Source of the DNA: Martelella lutilitoris
GTDB lineage: Bacteria; Pseudomonadota; Alphaproteobacteria; Rhizobiales; Rhizobiaceae
DNA length: 64,000 bases
Direction of reading: 5' to 3'
Assembly (NCBI RefSeq): GCF_016598595.1
Contig: NZ_CP066786.1
Location: 3,557,501-3,621,500 of the forward strand
Shown here: piece by piece, positions 53,908-61,929 of the stretch
How positions within the stretch are numbered: the first letter of the stretch is position 1
How the letters are laid out: every line of letters starts with the position of its first letter
Notes under the pieces: model-generated
Databases searched by the model: none
The model's input: only the letters and a program-made list of their open reading frames with translations
Told to the model about the DNA's origin: nothing
Position numbers and translations under genes: made by a program

Positions 53908-54981
53908 TCAATGCAGCATCGGCTGGTTTTCCAGCCTATCTGCTCGTTCAAGCATTCGGATGACTGACCTGAGGCTCAGCGCCGGTTTTCTGCCGGCAAA
54001 CCTCTCGATGACTTCGGTGATGATCTCGATCGAATTCTCCGACAGTCCACGCCGCCGCCCTTCCTGTCTGGCGAAGGCGGTGAGAGCTGGCGTGCCGAGC
54101 TCAGTCAGGTTGATTGTAACGAGCCGGCTTAACAGCGGCTCCGACACCCCGTCGAGGCTGTTGGCCGTCAGGATCCAGCCAATCCAGCGCATGTCGAAAC
54201 GGAGTTGATAGAAGCCGCACTCCCATCGTCGCGATGTTTCCGGCTCCAACAAGGGCAGCAGACTGTCAGCAATGCTGTGCCGCTCTCCCCGGGTGGATAC
54301 GGCCGCAGTCGCCTTCTCAATCTCATCCAGGACCACGATTGGGTTGGCGACCAGGTGCCTTATGATTGTCGCAACCGGCTTGCCGGCATGAGCGGAACTC
54401 CAGCCGCGCTGCACGCCGCCAACGGAAAACGAGGACTGTTCCACGGTGGCATCGATCGTGCGCAGCGGCACATCGAGAGCGGCACTGGTCCGGCGTGCCC
54501 AGGTGCTCTTGCCGATCCCAGGCGGGCCGACCAGCAACATCGGTGGAAGCCGGAAACCAGGATCACCCCGGCGGACTTGCGTTCGCATTGCGTGCCAGAC
54601 GTGCTCTGTAGCAGGGGCCAACCACGGCATTTCCGTATGCAGTGCGGATGCTATCTCGTCGGCCTGTGTTTCGGTTTCGATGCGGCGCAATTCAACACCG
54701 CTCGAAAGCATTTCGATCTGCTGTCGGTCATCGGTCTTGAGATGCGAAAATCCGGAAGCTCTGTGGCGGTTCTGTTCAAGTCGGTTGACGCGGCGCCTGA
54801 TGCGCGCATGATCTTCGCGGGTGACTGTATCAGTGCCTCTCTCCCAGTCTTCCTTTTCCCGTTCTTCCGGCGAGAGCTTTGCCTTCCGAAGCTTTCGAAG
54901 GTGCTCTTCGATACGACGTGTGACCTCGATGGTATTGAGGGGCTCGAAGAACCGGGCTTCGACAAAGGGTATGCGGGTCAT
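53908..54981 (-). CDS. AAA+ ATPase, Lon-like ATPase module, transposon cargo
   Basis: 357 residues. An N-terminal charged, helical part (about 1-100, with LSPEEREKEDWERGT) is followed by one AAA+ module: Walker A GPPGIGKSTWAR (152-163), Walker B VVLDEIEKA (216-224), sensor-1 region LTANS (271-275) and an arginine-rich end SEPLLSRL. Order and motifs resemble the ATPase part of Lon-type proteins, but no peptidase domain is present. It is the first cargo gene, with the same direction as the tns operon but separated by 685 bp. The role is unknown; a defence or remodelling role is only a guess. Confidence 0.82.
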   Translation of the reverse strand: MTRIPFVEARFFEPLNTIEVTRRIEEHLRKLRKAKLSPEEREKEDWERGTDTVTREDHARIRRRVNRLEQNRHRASGFSHLKTDDRQQIEMLSSGVELRRIETETQADEIASALHTEMPWLAPATEHVWHAMRTQVRRGDPGFRLPPMLLVGPPGIGKSTWARRTSAALDVPLRTIDATVEQSSFSVGGVQRGWSSAHAGKPVATIIRHLVANPIVVLDEIEKATAAVSTRGERHSIADSLLPLLEPETSRRWECGFYQLRFDMRWIGWILTANSLDGVSEPLLSRLVTINLTELGTPALTAFARQEGRRRGLSENSIEIITEVIERFAGRKPALSLRSVIRMLERADRLENQPMLH

Positions 54982-55554
54982 GGGTACTCAAACTGACGGT
55001 GCTAGGCGGGACGAATATTGAGGAGCAGTGATGTGGAGGGCGGATATTCGGGGCCAGGGGGTGGCCACCTTCAAACAGGAGGCGGAGATAGCACCAATAT
55101 CGATCGCTTTGAAAGTCCTGATTTGTCCACATAAATAATTGAATACGTTCAGTTAATGCGAAAAATGAAACGTCGTTTTGGCGACAACCAAAGACCCTGC
55201 CGACGTGCATGTGAAACAGCCGTTCGAATGTTCGAAACGGGTTCGAAAATTCTCATCGCATGGTCGGCCGCAAGCCCTGAAAGAGCGGCCATCTGAGGTT
55301 TTCGCATTTTGTCTGATTGGTCGACCGGCCGGACGATGCCGTCGCCGCAATACTGAGAAGCAGTGCGAAAACCAGAATGCCATTCGCATCGTCAGCGGCC
55401 GTTTGAAGCCCGCGGCGGAGGTCGCTCAAACCAGGTTCCGTAAACCGTGGTTAACGGGACGTTGACCGTCATTGGTTTCGGTGTGACATGCAGTTGGAAT
55501 GATCTGCCTGCCTATCCGCTCCATCTCGCTTCTCGCCCTGCAAATGTGAACATC
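54982..55554. other. Non-coding region of the cargo
   Basis: 573 bp between divergent genes. An open frame at 55178-55465 (plus) shows no family traits and is not supported. The region likely carries the promoters of the AAA+ gene and the metallophosphoesterase gene. Confidence 0.45.
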
Positions 55555-55998
55555 ATGCCCGTTCTGATCACCGCCGACCTACATCTCGACCAATGGCTTG
55601 GAGAAGGGCGCGATCCCTTCGCCGCGCTGCCTCCTGAAACCTCCGGCGCATTGGATGCACTGATCATCGCAGGAGATCTGGCGGACAAGCCGAAGACCAG
55701 ATGGCCAAGAATGCTCCGGCATCTCGGGCGTCATATCGACCCGGCACGTATTCACGTGTTCCCAGGAAACCACGACTATTACCACCACGTCATTGATGGC
55801 GATGACCGCCTTGCCGAATTGACAGCTCAGGCTGGCGCCAACTTTGTTCAGAAAGCAGCAATCACGATCGGCAATACGCGGTTCCTGTGTTGCACGCTCT
55901 GGACTGACTTCGCGCTTCACGGCGCGCCTGCGGCTGCCATGGCGTTCGCCAGAACACGGATGAATGATTACCGCTATATCCGTAAACCTCCCCGGTAG
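55555..55998 (+). pseudogene. Metallophosphoesterase, 3' truncated by the IS256-family element
   Basis: 147 residues of a calcineurin-like phosphoesterase. Metal-site motifs are TADLHLD (D-x-H), IIAGDLADK (GDxxD) and FPGNHDYY (GNHD). The later GHxH-type histidines are missing, because the frame ends at a TAG formed exactly at the IS border after NDYRYIRK. The ATG at 55555 begins the conserved MPVLITADLH. Probably inactive. Confidence 0.85.
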
Positions 55999-57313
55999 GG
56001 ACTGTCCTGATTTTTGTGCTCTGGCGTGGTAACTGCTCTTTGAGGAGACCCACGTATGAGCATCGACAAAGAACTCTTGGACCGCCTGATGCAAGGGCGC
56101 TCGCCCGGTGATCTTTTCGGCAAGGACGGTATCCTGTCCGAACTGACAAAAGCGCTGGCCGAACGCGCCCTGAGCACCGAGATGGACGTCCATCTTGATG
56201 AGGAACGGGCTGAGGCTGTGCCCGAAGGCCATAACCAGTCGGCAAACCGTCGCAATGGCTCCAGCAGCAAGACGGTGACCACCGACAGCGGCAAGGTGGT
56301 CCTCGACATTCCTCGTGACCGCAACGGCACCTTCGATCCGGTGCTGATCGCCAAATACCAGCGCCGCTTTCCCGATTTCGACCGCAAGATCATCTCGATG
56401 TATGCCCGGGGCATGACAACGCGCGAGATCCAGGGGCATATCGAGGAAATCTACGGCGTCGAGGCCTCGCCCGGCCTGATTTCCGCGATCACCGACAGCG
56501 TGATGGATGAGGTCACGGCATGGCAGAACCGCCCTCTGGAGCCCTGCTATCCGATCGTCTTCATGGACGCGATCCGGGTCAATATCCGCAGCGACGGCGT
56601 GGTCTCCAACAAGGCGGTGTTCGTGGCGCTGGCCATTCTGCCGGACGGCACGCGCGACGTGCTGGGCCTGTGGTTCCAGGCCAATGAAGGCGCCAAGTTC
56701 TGGGCCAGCGTGCTGGGCGACCTGCGCAATCGCGGTGTCCAGGACATCCTGATCGCCGTCGTCGATGGTCTCAAAGGCTTTCCGCAGGCCATCGAGGCCG
56801 CCTTCCCGAGAACACAGGTTCAGACCTGCATCGTCCATCTCCTGCGCCATTCCATGAACTTCGCCAGCTACAAGGACCGCAAGGCCGTCGCCAAGGCGCT
56901 CAAGACGGTTTACACCGCCGTCAATGTCGAGGCGGCGGAAGAAGCGCTGGCGACGTTCGAGGACAGCGATCTCGCCAAGCGTTATCCGGCGATCGTGCCG
57001 AGTTGGCGAAAGGCCTGGAACGAGGTCATCCCGTTTCTCGACTATCCGCCAGAGGTGCGCAGGCTGATCTACACGACGAATTCCATTGAGGCTCTGAATT
57101 CGAAAATCCGCCGCGCCGTCAGAACCCGCGGCCATTTCCCGAGCGATGAGGCAGCGGCCAAGTTGATCTATCTGGCCCTCAATGCTACCTCAACCGAGTG
57201 GAAGCGTTCAGTGCGAGAATGGCACGCCGTCAAAAGCCAGCTCGCAATCATGTTCGAAGAACGTTTTCCTATGTCCTGAAACAGCGCCAGGGCACAAAAT
57301 TCTAGACAGTCTC
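55998..57313 (+). mobile_element. IS256-family insertion sequence
   Basis: 1,316 bp with imperfect 29-bp terminal inverted repeats: 55998-56026 begins GGGACTGTCCTGATTTTTG, and 57285-57313 inverted begins GAGACTGTCTAGAATTTTG. Twenty-four of 29 positions agree. One transposase gene fills it. No 8-9 bp direct repeat flanks it (left CCCCGGTA, right GAACCTGG), unlike a fresh IS256-type insertion. Confidence 0.88.
56056..57279 (+). CDS. IS256-family (Mutator-type) transposase
   Basis: 407 residues, full length for the family. DDE triad: D171 in IVFMDAIRV, D237 in IAVVDGLKGFPQAIE and E345 in YTTNSIEALNSKIRR. The C-x2-H signature after the second Asp reads VQTCIVHLLRHS. The N-terminal part has PRDRNGTFDP and YARGMTTREIQ, also typical. 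No frameshift is seen, so the element may be active. Confidence 0.95.
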   Translation: MSIDKELLDRLMQGRSPGDLFGKDGILSELTKALAERALSTEMDVHLDEERAEAVPEGHNQSANRRNGSSSKTVTTDSGKVVLDIPRDRNGTFDPVLIAKYQRRFPDFDRKIISMYARGMTTREIQGHIEEIYGVEASPGLISAITDSVMDEVTAWQNRPLEPCYPIVFMDAIRVNIRSDGVVSNKAVFVALAILPDGTRDVLGLWFQANEGAKFWASVLGDLRNRGVQDILIAVVDGLKGFPQAIEAAFPRTQVQTCIVHLLRHSMNFASYKDRKAVAKALKTVYTAVNVEAAEEALATFEDSDLAKRYPAIVPSWRKAWNEVIPFLDYPPEVRRLIYTTNSIEALNSKIRRAVRTRGHFPSDEAAAKLIYLALNATSTEWKRSVREWHAVKSQLAIMFEERFPMS

Positions 57314-57326
57314 GAACCTGGAGGAA

Positions 57327-59219
57327 ATGGACAACCTTTTCGCTGGCTTCGGCGAGAGGGCGGACTTGGCTCGCTTCCTGGTTCTGGAAGGGCACCTGGA
57401 TGACACTTACTACCAGTACACGTCGCTCTTCCATTCTGGTCGCCTGTCTCCGAACGACAACAAGTTCCTTATCCATATCCGCGGTTTCAGAAATCCTGAG
57501 CCCAATTTTCAGATAGACAACCCGCGAGAGGTCATAGCAGCTATGCGCGACGAAGACTTCAGTCGGAACTATGTCTTAAACATCAAGATCGTAGACGGCT
57601 TACTCGCTGACCCGTCGTCATATGCGAAGCAGATATCCAGACTGCAGAACTACATCGCTTCCGATTTCGAAGGCTGTGAGCAATTTTTGTCAGCATATTA
57701 TACCCATGGGGTGGCGGTCGCAAAATTGATAGCTGGGCTTAGTCGGACTTGGCCGGACTTCATCGTCACCGCACTCGCAAGTTCTGCGAACTTGACCCAT
57801 ATAGCGCGCATTATCGGCCATTCGACAAACGTCGAGCTGAAGTCGCTCGCCAGCAAGCATCCTGCATTGGCCGCCTTCGTTGCGCAGAACCTGGCCGCAA
57901 TCCTTGAGCAAGGGGGCGACATCCCTCCTGAACGTCTGACAATGCTCGAAATGGAGACAGTCGACCTCTTTGCCGTTGAAGCATATCCAGGGATCGTGCG
58001 GGCCCTGTTCGACGGTGGGTACTACGAAATCTCGATCAACAACATAAACTTCATCCTCCGGACTTTCCTCCAAATCGAAGACGAAGGCGGGCCGGCTGAA
58101 CAGAACTACACGTTAATCTTGGAATCGGGCAGCGAACCACTGTTGAAGAAGATTGATGGTCAGTTCGACGAATACCTTGAGAACGTCCTTCTCCAACTGC
58201 CTGAAAATCGACGCGAGAGCGTCGAGGCAATGCGTCGCGTCGTTACCCGGGAGGATCTCGAACTCGAGCCGCTGGTGAGTTTCTTGGAGCAGCAGTCAAC
58301 CTCGCTACCGAGCCTGGATGACGTTCCCGACAAGCTTCACGTTACGCTTTTTGAGATCGGCAAGATCGACCCCACTTGGGAGAACTGCCTAGCCTTCCAG
58401 AGGGGCGAAAGCTACAACGCAGATGCGCTGACCGACTTTCTCAACGGCGACGCGACGATCGCGGCGCTTCGTGGACACCCGATGCCGGACGAACCAGAGG
58501 CCCGCTCGATTCGCGAGTTCGTCTTCGAGAACGATACCCTGAGCGATGACGCCTATGACGCTTACGTGCAGTCGCTGCAATACAAGTCCGAGGTTTTCCC
58601 GAAGTCTGTTGGCGCAGGGAAGATGAAAACTCTGGTTAACCGAGAACTGGTGGTCTTTTCCGCCGAGACTTTGTCCCGACTAGCAGACAGCCCCGCTCTG
58701 GGTGTAGCCTTCGTTAAGAACAACATAGACGAATTTCTAGAGGTGCAGGACGAATGCGACCTGGACGATGATTTCATGCAGAAGCTGCTGGAGGCCGACA
58801 TCGGCGACGGGAACCGGCTCAGAATTCTGGCAACGATGGACATTGGCATCTTCACGAGCTTACGCGCCCGAGCTGCACTCGTCGGCGAAATACTGGTGCG
58901 CACGGGAACCAAGATCGACAACCTAGACGCCGATGCCGTACGTGCTGTGATATTGGGCTCCCGCCCCGCCGCAACTCAAATCTCGCTGCTGAACCGGTTC
59001 CACATGATGTTCGACGTCGAGCAAGTGCAGGACATCCTGCAGTCAATGCCCTCACCGCTTCCTGAGATCAAACCGGGTTGGGGCGCGCCGAGACTTGCGA
59101 ACACACAGGTAAACGTCGATTTCGTAACATGGTTGAAGTCACGGAAAATCATATCGTCTTGGAGCAAGGTCAAGGGCGTCTTCGGCGACGGTATTCGGAT
59201 CTATCTGTTCAGGAAATAG
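57327..59219 (+). CDS. Large cargo protein, probably C-terminal part of a YobI-like P-loop NTPase
   Basis: 630 residues from an ATG with GGAGG 3 nt upstream. The first part (GHLDDTYYQYTSLFHSGRLS, NDNKFLIHIRG, DNPREVIAAMRDEDF) resembles the middle/C-terminal region of YobI-like P-loop NTPases, which are about 1,200 residues with the nucleotide-binding domain at the N-terminus. No Walker motif is present here. In-frame codons continue upstream to the IS border (SNLEE before the Met), so the N-terminal half seems to have been removed with the IS event. Codon use is less GC-biased than in host genes. Recognition is from memory of the family and should be treated as tentative. Confidence 0.55.
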   Translation: MDNLFAGFGERADLARFLVLEGHLDDTYYQYTSLFHSGRLSPNDNKFLIHIRGFRNPEPNFQIDNPREVIAAMRDEDFSRNYVLNIKIVDGLLADPSSYAKQISRLQNYIASDFEGCEQFLSAYYTHGVAVAKLIAGLSRTWPDFIVTALASSANLTHIARIIGHSTNVELKSLASKHPALAAFVAQNLAAILEQGGDIPPERLTMLEMETVDLFAVEAYPGIVRALFDGGYYEISINNINFILRTFLQIEDEGGPAEQNYTLILESGSEPLLKKIDGQFDEYLENVLLQLPENRRESVEAMRRVVTREDLELEPLVSFLEQQSTSLPSLDDVPDKLHVTLFEIGKIDPTWENCLAFQRGESYNADALTDFLNGDATIAALRGHPMPDEPEARSIREFVFENDTLSDDAYDAYVQSLQYKSEVFPKSVGAGKMKTLVNRELVVFSAETLSRLADSPALGVAFVKNNIDEFLEVQDECDLDDDFMQKLLEADIGDGNRLRILATMDIGIFTSLRARAALVGEILVRTGTKIDNLDADAVRAVILGSRPAATQISLLNRFHMMFDVEQVQDILQSMPSPLPEIKPGWGAPRLANTQVNVDFVTWLKSRKIISSWSKVKGVFGDGIRIYLFRK

Positions 59220-59376
59220 GCTGCAGACAAACAGGCCTGCGGGGCCTCACGTCGTGGAGTTCCAAGACTCAACTGCCGAGCGGCGAGGATCGCATCCCGG
59301 CGGAGTAGCTGGCGCACTGCAATTGCTCCTCGGATTCTCCAAAAAAGTGGAGGGAAGGCAGGCCCCAAGCAACCTC

Positions 59377-59479
59377 TCCTCCAATTGCAATCCTCGGCGT
59401 ATGCCACCGTCCGGTGAGTCCGATGCTTCACATCTGAACCAAAACCCGCCTTTTTGTGACTTTTATGGGTGCATTTACA
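59377..59479. repeat. Right end of the inner element
   Basis: Direct repeat, about 88% alike by eye, of the outer right end (59560-59663). Both begin TCCTCCAATTGCAA and contain CCGGTGA(G/A)TCCGATGCTTC (here 59411-59429). They end with GTGACTTTTATGGGTGCATT then TACA. Confidence 0.8.
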
Positions 59480-59527
59480 GCCGCCGAGGCAGTACCAGCG
59501 AATGTCATCGCGCTGAAGCGACCATAA
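59480..59527 (+). pseudogene. Displaced 3' end of the AraC-family gene
   Basis: Begins with the second GCCGC copy and encodes, in the frame of the gene at 46293, ...EAVPANVIALKRP and a TAA at 59525-59527. Joining 46293-47152 to 59485-59527 gives 903 bp, an uninterrupted 300-residue protein. This is the original AraC tail. Confidence 0.9.
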
Positions 59528-59559
59528 GCATTCCACCCTGCGACCTGAGCGGCAAAGTT

Positions 59560-59663
59560 TCCTCCAATTGCAACGCTCAGCATATGCCACCCGTCCGGTG
59601 AATCCGATGCTTCACATCGGAACCAAAACCCGCCTTTTTGTGACTTTTATGGGTGCATTTACA
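59560..59663. repeat. Right end of the outer element
   Basis: Homologous to the inner right end, with TnsB-type motif at 59595-59613 and terminal ...GGGTGCATTTACA. Followed directly by ACAAT (59664-59668), the second copy of the outer target-site duplication. Confidence 0.8.
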
Positions 59664-59668
59664 ACAAT
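59664..59668. repeat. Target-site duplication of the outer element (right copy)
   Basis: ACAAT, matching 44791-44795. It lies 17 bp beyond the stop of the leftward HNH gene, so the outer element inserted in the gap downstream of that gene. Confidence 0.8.
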
Positions 59669-59684
59669 TCGTCGACCCGCCCGC

Positions 59685-60242
59685 CTACGGTTCCAGCTCG
59701 CTGTCCCAGTAGAGATAGTCGAGCCAGCTTTCGTGCAGATAGTTCGGCGGAAACAGGCGGCCGTTGTTGTGCAGGTCCTGGACCGTCGGCTGGAACGGTT
59801 TCTGGTGGGGGATCATGCCGGCCTGCTTGGGCAGGCGCGAGCCTTTCTTCAGGTTGCAGGGCGAGCAGGCGGCGACGACGTTTTCCCAGGTGGTCTGGCC
59901 GCCGCGACAGCGCGGGATCACATGGTCGAAGGTCAGCTCGTCGCGGGTGCCGCAATACTGGCACTGAAACCGGTCGCGCAGGAACACGTTGAAGCGGGTA
60001 AAGGCCGGGTTGCGCGAAGGTTTGATATAGGTTTTCAGGCAGACCACGCTCGGCAGGCGCATGGAAAAGCTTGGCGAGGACACCGCCTGATCATATTCGG
60101 CAATGATGTTCACGCGGTCGAGAAAGACGGCCTTGATCGCGTCCTGCCACGACCACAGCGACAAGGGGTAATAGCTCAGGGGCCTGTAGTCGGCGTTCAG
60201 AACAAGCGCCGGCAAGGCCTGAGGCGAGACTGCAATCGTCAA
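59685..60242 (-). CDS. HNH endonuclease-family protein
   Basis: 185 residues from a TTG start with AGGAGA 6 nt upstream. It contains an HNH fold with FQCQYCGTRDELTFDHVIPR, then GGQTTWENVVAACSPCNLKKG; the CxxC pairs and the H and N residues are present. The N-terminal ALVLNADYRPLSYYPLSLW is the usual start of the widespread, chromosomal HNH group in alphaproteobacteria. The biological role is not established. It is host chromosome, immediately next to the transposon. Confidence 0.9.
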   Translation of the reverse strand: MTIAVSPQALPALVLNADYRPLSYYPLSLWSWQDAIKAVFLDRVNIIAEYDQAVSSPSFSMRLPSVVCLKTYIKPSRNPAFTRFNVFLRDRFQCQYCGTRDELTFDHVIPRCRGGQTTWENVVAACSPCNLKKGSRLPKQAGMIPHQKPFQPTVQDLHNNGRLFPPNYLHESWLDYLYWDSELEP

Positions 60243-60358
60243 GTTGCTCTCCTGATCGATTCGGCATCCTTCTCCTGTATATTAGGCTTGTTGTTACAGC
60301 ATTGTGAAGCCTGATAAATCGAGGCGTCGAATGCAGTGGGTAAATGACAGGTAATTCT

Positions 60359-60964
60359 TTATCCCACCGGAAGAACGTCTTTTTTCATGACGCGGGCGTA
60401 ATAGGCCCAGAGGATTCGGGCTGCCACGGCGCGGCAGGGACGCCAGTCCTCGGCAAGCGTCCTCAGCGCGTCGATGTCGGGCCTGCGACCAAGCGAGAAG
60501 GCCTGCGCGGCAGCGGCGCGCAACGCCAGATCGCCGGCCGGAAAGATGTCGATATGTCCGGCGGAGAACATCAGATAGACCTCCGCCGTCCACGGCCCGA
60601 TGCCGCGATGGACCGTGAGCGCGGCAATGGCCTCCTCGCTCGGCATGTCGGCAACGCGCGCAAGGTCGAGACGGCCGTCAAGGATGGCCAGAGCAATCGC
60701 CTCAAGGCTTGCCTGCTTGGCGCGGGTGAGGCCGAGGCCCGCGCGCGTTTCGGGTAAGAGCGCAAGAAAGGTCTCCGGCGTCAGCGGATGACAGGCCGTC
60801 TTGATGCGGGCGAAGATGGAGGCCGCCGCCTGTTTGGAAATCAGCTGGCCGGTGACCACCTCCGCAAGCCCCTCGAAACCGCCGGGCCGCAGCCTGAGCG
60901 GGATTTCGCCGCTTTGTGCCGCGATGCTTGCCATTGCCGGCGCGCTTTCGCATAACCGGACCAC
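60359..60964 (-). CDS. DNA-3-methyladenine glycosylase II (AlkA-type HhH-GPD)
   Basis: Base-excision repair glycosylase. The HhH-GPD core reads LTVHRGIGPWTAEVYLMFS with the catalytic Asp in FPAGDLALR, and VVTGQLISKQAAASIF precedes it. From the GTG at 60964 it has 201 residues. The upstream in-frame codons (ISNRADLDRAV) still look like the family N-terminus, yet no ATG, GTG or TTG occurs before the stop. A rare start such as the ATT at about 61005 behind AAGGGAT is therefore possible. Confidence 0.87.
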   Translation of the reverse strand: MVRLCESAPAMASIAAQSGEIPLRLRPGGFEGLAEVVTGQLISKQAAASIFARIKTACHPLTPETFLALLPETRAGLGLTRAKQASLEAIALAILDGRLDLARVADMPSEEAIAALTVHRGIGPWTAEVYLMFSAGHIDIFPAGDLALRAAAAQAFSLGRRPDIDALRTLAEDWRPCRAVAARILWAYYARVMKKDVLPVG

Positions 60965-61032
60965 GGCGCGATCAAGATCGGCTCTGTTGCTGATGCGCTG
61001 AATCGACCCTATCCCTTCTCAAGAAGTCCTCA

Positions 61033-61929
61033 ATGGTGAAACGTCATCGCATGAACCAGAACCACGATCGACCCGTTTTCCGCTTTGCGCCGAGCCCGAA
61101 CGGCCGATTGCACCTGGGTCACGCGCTCTCGGCGCTCGAAAACGAGCGGCAGGCGAGAGAGACGGGCGGCAGGCTGCTGCTGAGGATCGAGGATATCGAC
61201 CGCGCCCGCTGTACGCCGGACCTCGAAAGGGGCGTGATCGAGGACCTTCGCTGGCTCGGCATCGGCTTTGACGGACCGGTCTTCCGTCAGTCCGAGCATT
61301 TCACCGAATACCAGAACATGCTGCAAGTGCTAATCGACCGCAACCTCGTCTATCCGGCCTTCATGACGCGCGGCGAGGTGAAACGGCTGGTCGGCGAAAG
61401 CGAGGCTTCGGGAACCGTCTGGCCGCGCGATCCCGATGGCGCGCCGCTTTATCCCGACCGCGACCGCAGGCGCCCTCCAGAAGAAAGGCGGGACATGCTG
61501 GCCTCGGGCATGCGCCATGCGTACCGCCTCGACATGGAAGAAGCCCTCAACATGCTGGAGGCGCCGCTTTTCTGGATGGAGGAGACGGCGGACGGCATTG
61601 TCGAAGTACCGGCCGATCCTTCTGCCTGGGGCGATATCGTGCTGTCGCGCTCGGATGCGCCGTCGAGCTATCACCTTTCCGTCGTCACCGATGATGCCGC
61701 CCAGGGCGTAACCCATGTGGTGCGCGGCATGGACCTCTATCACGCCACCGCCGTCCACCGGTTGCTGCAGGCGCTTCTCGGCCTGCCCGCTCCCATCTAC
61801 CGCCACCATCGGCTGATGCTCGATGAGGACGGGCGCAAGCTTTCGAAATCGAACGGCGACACAGCGCTCTGCGAACTGCGCGCAAACGGCGTCTCACCGG
61901 CCGATATTCGGGTCATGTGCGGTTTCTGA
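61033..61929 (+). CDS. gluQ: Glutamyl-Q tRNA(Asp) synthetase
   Basis: Attaches glutamate to queuosine at position 34 of tRNA(Asp). 298 residues, similar to the catalytic half of glutamyl-tRNA synthetase without the anticodon domain. It shows FAPSPNGRLHLGHALSAL (HIGH-like HLGH), the KLSKS signature near the C-terminus, and LRIEDIDRARC. The ATG at 61051 is a possible alternative start. The 3' end overlaps the convergent BrkB-family gene by 36 bp. Confidence 0.93.
   Translation: MVKRHRMNQNHDRPVFRFAPSPNGRLHLGHALSALENERQARETGGRLLLRIEDIDRARCTPDLERGVIEDLRWLGIGFDGPVFRQSEHFTEYQNMLQVLIDRNLVYPAFMTRGEVKRLVGESEASGTVWPRDPDGAPLYPDRDRRRPPEERRDMLASGMRHAYRLDMEEALNMLEAPLFWMEETADGIVEVPADPSAWGDIVLSRSDAPSSYHLSVVTDDAAQGVTHVVRGMDLYHATAVHRLLQALLGLPAPIYRHHRLMLDEDGRKLSKSNGDTALCELRANGVSPADIRVMCGF

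Larger units (their letters stand above)
47153..59479. mobile_element. Inner Tn7-like transposon with TnsA, TnsB, TnsC and TniQ
   Basis: About 12.3 kb. Ends TGTTAAAAGCACCATAAAAA (left) and the inverse of TGTAAATGCACCCATAAAA (right), with the 5-bp duplication GCCGC. The leftward operon tnsA-tnsB-tnsC-tniQ lies at the left end. Cargo (53.9-59.2 kb) holds an AAA+ ATPase, a truncated metallophosphoesterase, an IS256-family element and a truncated large protein. All transposition genes look intact, so it may be active. Confidence 0.9.
44796..59663. mobile_element. Outer Tn7-like element, decayed, interrupted by the inner element
   Basis: Begins TGTTAAATGCACCATAAAAA and ends with the inverse of TGTAAATGCACCCATAAAA, flanked by ACAAT on both sides. 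Without the inner element (47153-59479) and one GCCGC it is about 2.5 kb. It then holds a left end, a truncated tniQ, a 133-residue protein gene, an AraC-family gene and a right end. It lacks tnsA, tnsB and tnsC, so it would depend on a relative for movement. Both ends are close relatives of those of the inner element. Confidence 0.8.

Noticed and set aside
55178..55465. Possible small gene before the metallophosphoesterase
   Set aside because: Basic, low-complexity translation without family traits; it overlaps the likely promoter region.
59220..59376. Transfer RNA gene as insertion target near the right transposon ends
   Set aside because: No cloverleaf or CCA end is recognisable here or next to either insertion site; the targets are an AraC gene end and an intergenic gap.
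47153..59479. CRISPR-associated (CAST) version of the Tn7-like element
   Set aside because: No repeat-spacer array and no Cas-like gene is visible in the element; target choice rests on one TniQ.
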